A DNA stretch of 64,000 bases from positions 124,001 through 188,000 of the forward strand of contig NZ_JABFMW010000004.1 in the NCBI RefSeq assembly GCF_013359725.1, given 5' to 3'. Numbering within the stretch: position 1 is the first letter of the stretch; each line of letters opens with the position of its first letter. This stretch comes from Pseudarthrobacter sp. C4D7 (GTDB lineage: Bacteria; Actinomycetota; Actinomycetes; Actinomycetales; Micrococcaceae). Below, piece by piece: positions 15,494 through 22,744 of this stretch. The notes beneath the pieces are model-generated. The model was not told where the DNA came from. It made no database searches and saw only the letters and a program-made list of their open reading frames with translations. The position numbers and the translations under genes are program-made.

Positions 15494-16795
15494 TCAGCTG
15501 CCCGCAGCAGCCCTGCGCGATTGCAGATATTTGTACGGCCCCACGGCCACGGCCAGCAGCTGCAGCCAGACCAGCCGGTCGACCTGGGCTTCGAGGGAAC
15601 CGTGGACGGGCGGACCCTGGAGCGCCGGCTGGGTTGACTGGTGGCGCCGGTTCAGGAACTCCACTCCAACACCCCAGCTCCGGGCAAGGGCCAGCCGGGC
15701 GGTGCGGGGATCCATCATGACCTTCGTCATCCAGGCCCCAAGGCCGTTGCCGTAGCCCCGCGCCTGGATCCGCAGGTCCTCGAGACCGTCGCGGTGGCGG
15801 TGCCAGACAATCGCGGCCGGCTGGACCACCAGGGCGTGCCCTTCGAGGATGATCCTCGTGAACATGTCGATGTCTTCCCCGCCGCCGGTAGGGGTTCCCA
15901 CCCCCAACGCCGGATCAAAGCCGCCCAGGCGAAGTGCCGGTTGGCGCCGAAGGGCAAAATTTGCTCCCGTACCAAAGGCCCCCGGACTGAACGGGAATTT
16001 GGGCAGGGCCGCGGGCGGGTTCTTAAGCGAGTACACCTGCGGGACCAGGCTCCTTGACCAGCTGACCTTCGAATCGAAATAGCCCTGGGTAGGAGTGCGG
16101 AGCTCCCCCGCCGGGACAAGGCCCGTTACGCAGGCGGCTCCGGGGACCGCGGCGAACGCCGCAGCGATCTCGCTCAGCCAGGACCTGTCGACCACCACGT
16201 CGTCATCGGTAAACGCCACGAGGTCACCGGTGGCGTTCCGAAGGCCCGTGTTCCTGGCATGGGACAAGCCGGGAACGGGTTCGCGCACCAGCCGGACCCG
16301 CTGGTCCCTGAACTCGCGCCGGACCAGTTCCTCGGTGGCCTGCGTGGCGGGAGCATTGTCCACCACCACCACATCAAAACCCGGGTAGTCCAGTGCAAGA
16401 ATGGTCAGCAGTGCGCGCCGCAGCTGCTCGGTACGGTCCCTGGTGCACACCACCACCGTGATGTGCGGGGTGTTTACCGCCGGCGGGAAGGATGTCACCG
16501 GTGGCAGCGCCGCCAGTGCGTCCTCGAAAACGCCCCGGTCCACGATTCCCGCCGGCGACGGCACGTCGACAAATCCGCGCACAGCCCCCGACGCACGCAC
16601 CAGCAGCCGTGCCCGCTCGTATCCGGCATGGTTTTCCAGTTCAAAGCGCGAACAGTCCGCGAGGTCCTCCAGGTCCACCGACCCGATCCACCGCGCCCCG
16701 GGCCACACCGGCGGCGCCAGGGACTCCATGGCGGGCACCAGGATCAGCGCCTCGCCCTGGAGATCCTGGAGCACTTGGCTGGCGCCTTCGCTCAT
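15494..16795 (-). CDS. Glycosyltransferase family 2
   Basis: 433 residues. An N-terminal extra domain (about 1-110) precedes a GT2 domain: ITVVVCTRDRTEQLRRALLT, then VAFTDDDVVVDRSWL with the donor/metal-binding DDD, and GGGEDIDMFTRII near the acceptor site. GT2 enzymes invert the anomeric centre while adding sugars at the cytosolic face. The ATG start (16793-16795) overlaps the stop of the preceding GT2 gene (ATGA). The upstream frame stays open but lacks a start as good as this one. Confidence 0.86.
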   Translation of the reverse strand: MSEGASQVLQDLQGEALILVPAMESLAPPVWPGARWIGSVDLEDLADCSRFELENHAGYERARLLVRASGAVRGFVDVPSPAGIVDRGVFEDALAALPPVTSFPPAVNTPHITVVVCTRDRTEQLRRALLTILALDYPGFDVVVVDNAPATQATEELVRREFRDQRVRLVREPVPGLSHARNTGLRNATGDLVAFTDDDVVVDRSWLSEIAAAFAAVPGAACVTGLVPAGELRTPTQGYFDSKVSWSRSLVPQVYSLKNPPAALPKFPFSPGAFGTGANFALRRQPALRLGGFDPALGVGTPTGGGEDIDMFTRIILEGHALVVQPAAIVWHRHRDGLEDLRIQARGYGNGLGAWMTKVMMDPRTARLALARSWGVGVEFLNRRHQSTQPALQGPPVHGSLEAQVDRLVWLQLLAVAVGPYKYLQSRRAAAGS

Positions 16796-17796
16796 TGCAC
16801 TTCCCTCCACTGTCCGCCGGCCGGCACCAGGACCACGTCTTCTTCTTCCGGGCCCGTCCAATGCTGGAGCCGGCGCCCCCGGAAGTACCCGGCCGCGGTG
16901 CAGGCCAGGACTGCGATGACCGCGCCCGCCCTGCCCAGCCCATCCGTGCTGCCATCCCGGCCCCACGACGTCAGTCCGGTGAACACTGCCCGCGGAAGTA
17001 CGCTGCGGACGTAGCGGCGTTCGGGGCCGAGCGCCCGCTTGTGGCCCACCAGCTGGCTGACCTGTGCCTTGGACAGACCCTCCGCCCAGGACCTGGACAA
17101 CATGTAGCGCCACGTTCCGCGGGAGGCGGGAACATGGTGGTGTACCAGGGCGGCGGGTTCGTAGACGATGCGTGAGCCCGGCAGGCCCATCCGGGAGCGG
17201 ATGCAGATTTCCGTCTCCTCGCAACCCATCGGCAGCGTGCCCTTGCGGCCCAACGACTGGTTGAAGCCGCCTACCTGGCGCAGGACGTCAAGGCGGAAGG
17301 ACATGTTGGCACCGATGACGTTGCGGACTTCCGAGGCCACGCGGGGCAGGCCGCGGTGGCTGCAGCCGACAATCCAGTCCAGCTCCTCCGCGAAGTACCC
17401 CGGCCGGCCGGACTCCCAGAGCGGAACCACCTTGCCGCCCACCCCCAGGACGTCCGGGTCGTCATAGAGGGCAACCAGGCGTTCGAGCCAGTCGGGCGCC
17501 GCCTCGGCGTCGTCGTCAAGGAAGGCGACGATGTCCGATTCGGCGAGCCCAACGCCCGTGTTTCGGGCCCCGGACAACCCGGGGAGGCCGGTGCTCTCAA
17601 CAACCGTGACGTCGTCGACGATCTCGATAAGCCGTTCGTACAGGTCCTCGTTGTGGTCAATCACCACCAGTATCTGGTCCGGGGCAAGGGTCTGGTTGCG
17701 CACTGATTCGATGACGTCGAGCAGCATGCCCCACCGCTCGGAGGTGTAGGCGCAGATGACCACTGTCACGGACAGCGGCTTGAGGCGGTCAAGCAT
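16792..17796 (-). CDS. Glycosyltransferase family 2
   Basis: 334 residues: SVTVVICAYTSERWGMLLDV at the N-terminus, VAFLDDDAEAAPDWLERLV with the DDD motif at about 92-94, and MGCEETEICIRSR at about 215-228. A single hydrophobic segment near 285-305 may tether it to the membrane. Overlaps both neighbours (8 bases with the gene before, 4 with the gene after), so it is part of a coupled operon of three GT2 genes. Acceptor and sugar unknown. Confidence 0.87.
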   Translation of the reverse strand: MLDRLKPLSVTVVICAYTSERWGMLLDVIESVRNQTLAPDQILVVIDHNEDLYERLIEIVDDVTVVESTGLPGLSGARNTGVGLAESDIVAFLDDDAEAAPDWLERLVALYDDPDVLGVGGKVVPLWESGRPGYFAEELDWIVGCSHRGLPRVASEVRNVIGANMSFRLDVLRQVGGFNQSLGRKGTLPMGCEETEICIRSRMGLPGSRIVYEPAALVHHHVPASRGTWRYMLSRSWAEGLSKAQVSQLVGHKRALGPERRYVRSVLPRAVFTGLTSWGRDGSTDGLGRAGAVIAVLACTAAGYFRGRRLQHWTGPEEEDVVLVPAGGQWREVQ

Positions 17797-18688
17797 GCTG
17801 GCTCACCGCCGAAACGAGGCTGTCCTGCTGTTTGACGGCAGGGGCGAGGACGCTGTGCGGGTCCACCGGAAGCCGTGGGAAGTGGACGTTGGAGTAGGTG
17901 TATTTCACGCGGCGGAGCGCCTCGGGACGGGCGCCTGCCGTGGGTGCCTCCCACAGCGTGCATTCCCGGGCCAGCGTGTGCAGCACCCGCCATCCGTCGC
18001 GGAAGGTCTGGAGGTTGGACGCTCCCGAGATCCGGTCCAGCTCCAGGCTGGGGACCTCGGCAATCCTCAGGCCACCCTTGGCGGCCCGGACAATAAGTTC
18101 GGTTTCAATCTCGAAGCCGTCCGACTGCAGCTCCAGCACCTCAAGGCATTCCCGGCGGAAGGCAATGTATCCGTAGCAGAGGTCCGAGTAGTTGCTGTGC
18201 AGTACCGCGTTTGCCAGTCCGGTCAGTGCCCGGTTGCCGGCCTTCCGCAGCCGGGTGAGGTCTTCCGACCCGCCACCGGTGACGTGCCGGGAACCCTTCA
18301 CGAAATCGAAATCGTGCTGCAGGGGTGCCACGAACCATCCGATTTCCTGCGGATCCATGCTTCCATCCGCGTCCAGCATCACGATGATGTCGCCCTTGGC
18401 GGCCGTGAAGCCTGCCCGCAGGGCCACGCCCTTCCCCTTACGTGTTTCGTTGACCACCACCACGTCCGGCCGCAGGGCCTTGGCCACTTCAACAGTCTTG
18501 TCCTTTGAGCGGCCGTCCACGATGATCACCTCATCCACATAGGAGGGCATCCGGCGAAGGACCCACGGAAGGTTCTTCTCCTCGTTCAGGGTGGGAATGA
18601 CCACGCTGATGGAGGCTTGTGGAAATAAATGTCCCGGCTCGGAAAAAAGAGCGGGAAGTTGGGGCGAAATCGACAATTGCCTCACCAC
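17789..18688 (-). CDS. Glycosyltransferase family 2, DPM1-like
   Basis: 299 residues. ISVVIPTLNEEKNLPWVLRR and VMLDADGSMDPQEIGWFV (DAD donor site) place it with dolichol/polyprenyl-phosphate sugar synthases and related GT2 enzymes; there are no membrane helices at the C-terminus. It would make a polyprenyl-phosphate sugar or extend the lipid-linked chain. It is the first gene of the seven-gene minus-strand operon. Its start is uncertain: two GTG codons (18688 and 18685) have no good ribosome binding site, and a TTG at 18676 follows GTGAGG. The promoter probably lies within 18690-18720 (TTGTCA on the minus strand at 18714-18719). Confidence 0.84.
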   Translation of the reverse strand: MVRQLSISPQLPALFSEPGHLFPQASISVVIPTLNEEKNLPWVLRRMPSYVDEVIIVDGRSKDKTVEVAKALRPDVVVVNETRKGKGVALRAGFTAAKGDIIVMLDADGSMDPQEIGWFVAPLQHDFDFVKGSRHVTGGGSEDLTRLRKAGNRALTGLANAVLHSNYSDLCYGYIAFRRECLEVLELQSDGFEIETELIVRAAKGGLRIAEVPSLELDRISGASNLQTFRDGWRVLHTLARECTLWEAPTAGARPEALRRVKYTYSNVHFPRLPVDPHSVLAPAVKQQDSLVSAVSQHA

Positions 18689-18823
18689 TTCATGACAGTT
18701 CGGATCGGATTATTGACAATGCCGCCGGCCGTTTAGGCGGTGGCACTTACGCTTCATCCGGTCATGGTCTGGTGCTGACCCCCCAGCAACCCATCGCCAA
18801 TCCCCTGGCCGTTCCGGAAGACT

Positions 18824-18995
18824 ATCCCCTACCTAATGCGGGTATCACGAGTAGTAGGTACTCAGTTTTTACCTAGGGTTCACCCCCTGTTAGGCAAGTA
18901 AAGGGCTCCGCAGCAGCCAAAAACATTAGGTATAGGGGATCGTGCCTGCGGGAAATGCGTTAGGTAGGGGGGTGCGGATCGCCCCTATTTAGGTA
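18824..18995. promoter_or_regulatory. Cluster of TTAGGTA / TAGGGG repeats in divergent gap
   Basis: The 437-base gap between the minus-strand GT operon and the PKD-protein gene contains at least six related elements in both orientations: CCCCTACCTAATG at 18826-18838, GTAGGTAC at 18854-18861, ACCTAGGG at 18871-18878, CATTAGGTATAGGGGAT at 18924-18940, TTAGGTAGGGGG at 18960-18971 and CCCCTATTTAGGTA at 18982-18995; a TTAGGC at 18890-18895 is a weaker member. The first and fourth form a near-perfect inverted pair. LuxR/GerE-type helix-turn-helix proteins often recognise TAGG-containing cores, and a LuxR-type regulator is encoded at 22745. I infer that this is a multi-site activator-binding region serving one or both divergent genes. 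Confidence 0.65.
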
Positions 18996-19006
18996 TGGCA
19001 CTTGCA

Positions 19007-19035
19007 TTGCCCTTGCCCATCACCGGGCATACGCT
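19007..19035 (+). promoter_or_regulatory. Weak candidate promoter for PKD-protein gene
   Basis: TTGCCC (19007-19012) and TACGCT (19030-19035) are separated by 17 bases and lie immediately downstream of the TTAGGTA repeats. The poor match to consensus would fit an activator-dependent promoter. Confidence 0.3.
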
Positions 19036-19125
19036 ACTGGGTACTTGGGGGCTGAGAGCTCTTTGTGACTGGGCCAAACGGGCAGACGTTCCCCGCATTC
19101 TTCCTATGTCCCAGGAGTTCCCCCT

Positions 19126-21369
19126 ATGAAGCTCAGACGCAGAAACTTTTTCAGCCGGACAGGCCAAGCCCTTGCGGTTGCACTGGTTCTGGCAGCCTCC
19201 ATCCTCGGAGTACCCGGGACGGCGGTAGCGGATCCTGTCTACGGAACTCAAAGTATTTCCTACTCAGGGGTTTCCAATCCGCCGACGTCGGACAAACCGC
19301 AAAGCAAGCTGTGGTGGAACGACGGCTCGTGGTGGGCAGATATGTGGAAGTCCGGCACCGGCTGGAGCATCTACCGGCTGGACAGGACGTCCAACAGTTG
19401 GGTGGACACCGGGGTGGTCAATGACACCAGGGGCAGCACCCTGGCGGACACCATGTGGGACGGGTCCCACCTCTACATTGCCTCCCACGTGGTGACCATC
19501 ACCGGTGATGGAACGCCCAAGCCGTCGCTCTCCAATTCCCCCGCCAAGCTCTACCGGTACAGCTACGCCAACGGCAAGTACACGCTCGACGCCGGTTTCC
19601 CCACCACCATCACCAACAATTCCAGCGAATCAATGACGATCGACATCGACACCACCGGCCGCGTATGGGCCACCTGGACCCAGGTCGCCGGAAACTCAAC
19701 GTCGGGATACACCAACGCGGTGTACGTGAACGCGGCCACCAACAGCGGCGCGTCATGGGGTACCCCCTTTGTCCTGCCCGTCAGCAACCCAAACCCCGCA
19801 CCGGATGACATTTCGGCAGTTGTGGCGTTTGGCAAGGGCCAGGTGGGTGTGATGTGGAGTGACCACAAGGCCAACACTGTCTGGTGGGCCACGCACAAGG
19901 ATTCAGACGCGGCCAATGCGTCCTGGAAGCTCCAGCCGGCGCTGCGGGGGAACGGCCAGTCCGATGACCACCTGAACCTCAAAACGCTCCAGGCGGACAC
20001 CAGCGGACGTGTCTTCGCGGCAGTCAAGACCAGCCTGAATGACATCTCGAGCGACAAGACCCTCCCCCAGCTGATCCTCCTGGTCTTCAAGCCCGGGACG
20101 GGAGCGTTCACGCAATCCACCATCGCCAAGACCGGCGACTGCGTGTCCCGCCCGCAGATCATCCTGGACACCCAAAACAACCTGGTGCGCGCCTTCCACA
20201 CCGCCCCGCCAACCTCAACCTCCGGCTGCGCCTACTCCGGCGTTGCGGGGAGCATCTATGAGAAGACCGCGTCGATGGACAACCCCGTCTTCGGCTCCGG
20301 TCGCGGAACGCCCATCATGCAGGCGGCCTCGTCGTCGAACATCAATGACGTGACCACCAGCAAGCAGAGCGTGAACAACACCACGGGCCTGGTGGTCATG
20401 GCCAGCGACAACGTGGCAAAGCGCTACTGGTTCTCGGACCGGTCCCTCGGTGGCACTCCACCGCCGGCGGGCCAGGCGCCGGTAGCCTCGTTCACAGCGA
20501 ACCCAACCTCGGGGGCCGCGCCACTGAACGTCACCTTCACTGATACGTCCACCAATACACCCACCTCCTGGGCCTGGACCTTCGGCGACGGCGGAACCTC
20601 CACCGCCCAGAATCCAAGCCACTCATACACGGCTGCGGGAACCTACACGGCCAAGCTCACGGCTACCAACGCCACGGGCTCGTCCTCCGCAACGGCCACC
20701 ATCACCGTGGGGTCGGCACCGCCGCCGGCAACGGGTGGCATCACAGTGGTCAATTCCAGCACGGCCAACTCCGGGACGGCCGTGACCACAGCGTCACTTC
20801 CGGCTCCGGCCGGGACGGCAGCAGGCGACGTCCTGGTTGCTTCCATCACCACGGACCTCAACCCGAACCTGACCGCACCGGCGGGCTGGACGGCAATGGT
20901 CAATGCAAAGTCCATCAACAGCACGTCAACCTCCGGCGCGCGGGCGTTTGCCTACTACAAGGTGGTGGGCGCCTCTGATCCGGCCACCTACAGCTGGGCC
21001 CTCAGTTCCGCAGCAAAGTGGGGCGGCGGCATCACCGCCTACCGCGGAGTCAACACCACCACGCCGCTGGACAGCCCCGTGGTCACCGCCGCTGACACCA
21101 GCTACTCCGCCACCAGCATTACGGTTGGCAGCATCACCACTGCCACCAACGGAGCCATGTTGATCGGCGGGGTGGCGTGCGACTGCAGCGCCCCGGTGGT
21201 CACTGCCCCCTCGGGCTGGACCGAACGCTGGGAGGCAGCTGCGGGGCAAATCGCCGAGCAGGCGGACAAGCCGCAGGCGACGGCGGGCGCCAGCGGGACT
21301 GCTACCTGGACCTTGAGTGCCGCGCGGGCGGTAGCAGCCTGGCGGGCCGCCCTGAAACCGGCGGCCTAG
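19126..21369 (+). CDS. Secreted PKD-domain protein with propeller-like N-terminal region
   Basis: 747 residues. A signal peptide (about 1-36) has an Arg-rich start (LRRRNFF) and a likely cut after GTAVA. Residues 37-440 hold repeated Trp/Asp-rich strands (LWWNDGSWWADMWKSGTGW, GVMWSDHKANTVWWATHKD) suggesting a beta-propeller of the BNR/sialidase-like type. A PKD domain follows (about 455-530; SWAWTFGDGGTSTAQNPSH), then an about 210-residue beta-rich C-terminal module. It is probably a cell-surface or extracellular carbohydrate-binding protein; no catalytic residues could be assigned. AGGAG precedes the ATG. It is transcribed away from the GT operon across the repeat-rich gap. Confidence 0.75.
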   Translation: MKLRRRNFFSRTGQALAVALVLAASILGVPGTAVADPVYGTQSISYSGVSNPPTSDKPQSKLWWNDGSWWADMWKSGTGWSIYRLDRTSNSWVDTGVVNDTRGSTLADTMWDGSHLYIASHVVTITGDGTPKPSLSNSPAKLYRYSYANGKYTLDAGFPTTITNNSSESMTIDIDTTGRVWATWTQVAGNSTSGYTNAVYVNAATNSGASWGTPFVLPVSNPNPAPDDISAVVAFGKGQVGVMWSDHKANTVWWATHKDSDAANASWKLQPALRGNGQSDDHLNLKTLQADTSGRVFAAVKTSLNDISSDKTLPQLILLVFKPGTGAFTQSTIAKTGDCVSRPQIILDTQNNLVRAFHTAPPTSTSGCAYSGVAGSIYEKTASMDNPVFGSGRGTPIMQAASSSNINDVTTSKQSVNNTTGLVVMASDNVAKRYWFSDRSLGGTPPPAGQAPVASFTANPTSGAAPLNVTFTDTSTNTPTSWAWTFGDGGTSTAQNPSHSYTAAGTYTAKLTATNATGSSSATATITVGSAPPPATGGITVVNSSTANSGTAVTTASLPAPAGTAAGDVLVASITTDLNPNLTAPAGWTAMVNAKSINSTSTSGARAFAYYKVVGASDPATYSWALSSAAKWGGGITAYRGVNTTTPLDSPVVTAADTSYSATSITVGSITTATNGAMLIGGVACDCSAPVVTAPSGWTERWEAAAGQIAEQADKPQATAGASGTATWTLSAARAVAAWRAALKPAA

Positions 21370-21400
21370 CGGGATCTACAACTGAATAGACAACTGAACA

Positions 21401-21445
21401 GGGAGTGGTTCCGGCCAGCCGTTACGGCAGGCCGGAACCACTCCC
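21401..21445. terminator. Bidirectional terminator hairpin
   Basis: A perfect 16-bp stem (GGGAGTGGTTCCGGCC at 21401-21416 with GGCCGGAACCACTCCC at 21430-21445) with a 13-base loop, sitting between the convergent PKD-protein and metallophosphoesterase genes. Confidence 0.85.
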
Positions 21446-21458
21446 ACTTAACGGGGCA

Positions 21459-22472
21459 TCATTGCCTGGCAATGATGAACCTGTCCGTGAAGGAATAGCC
21501 TGCGGCAGGTACGAACCGTGCGTCCAGGCGGTCACCGGTCACCTGGACGTCAAGGGTTCCCAGGGCGGGATCCTTGTTGGCCCCGGACCAGGAAGCGAAA
21601 TAGCCAGCTTCGGGATCCCCGGCATTGACCTGGTGTCCCCCCAGTCCGCCCGTGCCGACGCCGGCAAAGATTGTTCCGTCGCCCTGGAGCAGCTGGTCCC
21701 GGGCTCCGGCCAGGCAGGATTCCTGCGTGCTGCCCGGCTCAATCCATGGGCATCCCCCGCCCAGCACCAACTGGTGGGTGCGCTGGTACACATGCTCGTG
21801 GGCGGTAAGGACCAGGTCCACCCTTTCGCCGACCAGGAGGTTGGTGATGTCCGGGCCCGCAACACAGTCATACTTGCCAAGGCTAAAACAAGGGGCGTGC
21901 ATGGCCACCAGGGTCCAGGGGATGCCGGCGTCCCGTGCACCCACGACGGCGGCTTTGGTCCACTTCCAGCGGTCACTGCCGCGCGAATAGTCCAACTCGT
22001 TGCCGTCCTGGAACTTGAGGCCCGGCGATATCAGGATGATCCGTGCCAGAGGCTGTTCCTGTGGCACATCCACGTACCACTGCACCCCGTACGTGCCGTG
22101 GAGGCCGGGAAGCCTGTTCGGCAGGCAACCGGCGAAGGTGTCGATCAGGCCGTCGTGGCCGTCACTCTCGTGGTTTCCCGTGATCAACTCGAAAGGAAAT
22201 TCCGCACCGAGTTTCCGGTTGACCATGCGGCAGAAATCCTTCTCGGCCCCCGCCTTGTAGGACAGGTCACCCAGCGCAATATTGAAGTCCGGATCGAGGC
22301 GGGACACCACGTCGAGAACCGACCTCGCACCGTCCCCCATGCCGATGTCACCGGACGCCGTGAAGTGCACCGTGCCGCGGTCCGGAGAGGGCTGCTGCTG
22401 GCAGGAAACCAGGCCCGTGCACAGCAGGGCCCACAGGACTGCAAAGCTGATGCGCAAGCCGCGAGATGCCAT
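21459..22472 (-). CDS. Lipoprotein metallophosphoesterase
   Basis: 337 residues from the chosen ATG. Signal peptide with lipobox LVSC (about residue 23) indicates a lipid-anchored protein on the outer membrane face. The calcineurin-like fold is shown by VHFTASGDIGMGDG, ALGDLSYKAGAEKDF, ITGNHESDGHDG and the metal-binding histidines in MHAPCFS and TAHEHVYQRTHQ, as in purple-acid-phosphatase-like enzymes. It would hydrolyse phosphate esters outside the cell. Upstream in-frame starts at 22484 and 22598 exist, but only the later ATG gives a clean signal peptide. Convergent with the PKD protein; divergent from the LAL regulator. Confidence 0.85.
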   Translation of the reverse strand: MASRGLRISFAVLWALLCTGLVSCQQQPSPDRGTVHFTASGDIGMGDGARSVLDVVSRLDPDFNIALGDLSYKAGAEKDFCRMVNRKLGAEFPFELITGNHESDGHDGLIDTFAGCLPNRLPGLHGTYGVQWYVDVPQEQPLARIILISPGLKFQDGNELDYSRGSDRWKWTKAAVVGARDAGIPWTLVAMHAPCFSLGKYDCVAGPDITNLLVGERVDLVLTAHEHVYQRTHQLVLGGGCPWIEPGSTQESCLAGARDQLLQGDGTIFAGVGTGGLGGHQVNAGDPEAGYFASWSGANKDPALGTLDVQVTGDRLDARFVPAAGYSFTDRFIIARQ

Positions 22473-22638
22473 GACCCATTCCATCCTCGAACCGGGCCCC
22501 TTTTCGAGCATAACGGTGAGTGGACGCTGCTGACAGGGAAAGCCCGCCCCTACCCGCCACCCGCACTTCAAAGCACGCATGGTCAAATCTTGATCCAATC
22601 CAGCGCTAACCCTGTGGTTCCGTTGTTTATAGGGGCGT

Positions 22639-22644
22639 TATATT
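22639..22644 (+). promoter_or_regulatory. -10 element upstream of LAL regulator
   Basis: TATATT lies about 100 bases before the regulator start. Just upstream is ATAGGGG (22630-22635), echoing the TATAGGGG part of the repeats at 18.9 kb. A palindrome CCAGCGCTGG is at about 22667-22676, with a half copy near 22598. These could be autoregulatory sites; evidence is slight. Confidence 0.3.
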
Positions 22645-22744
22645 CGCTATGTGTCGGCCGGACCAGCGCTGGGGAGCGGGTGCCGACGCGTTGGAAGTTT
22701 GTTATGCCGGAAGCGGTCTCCTTCTTTAAAGAATGGGGAATGCC

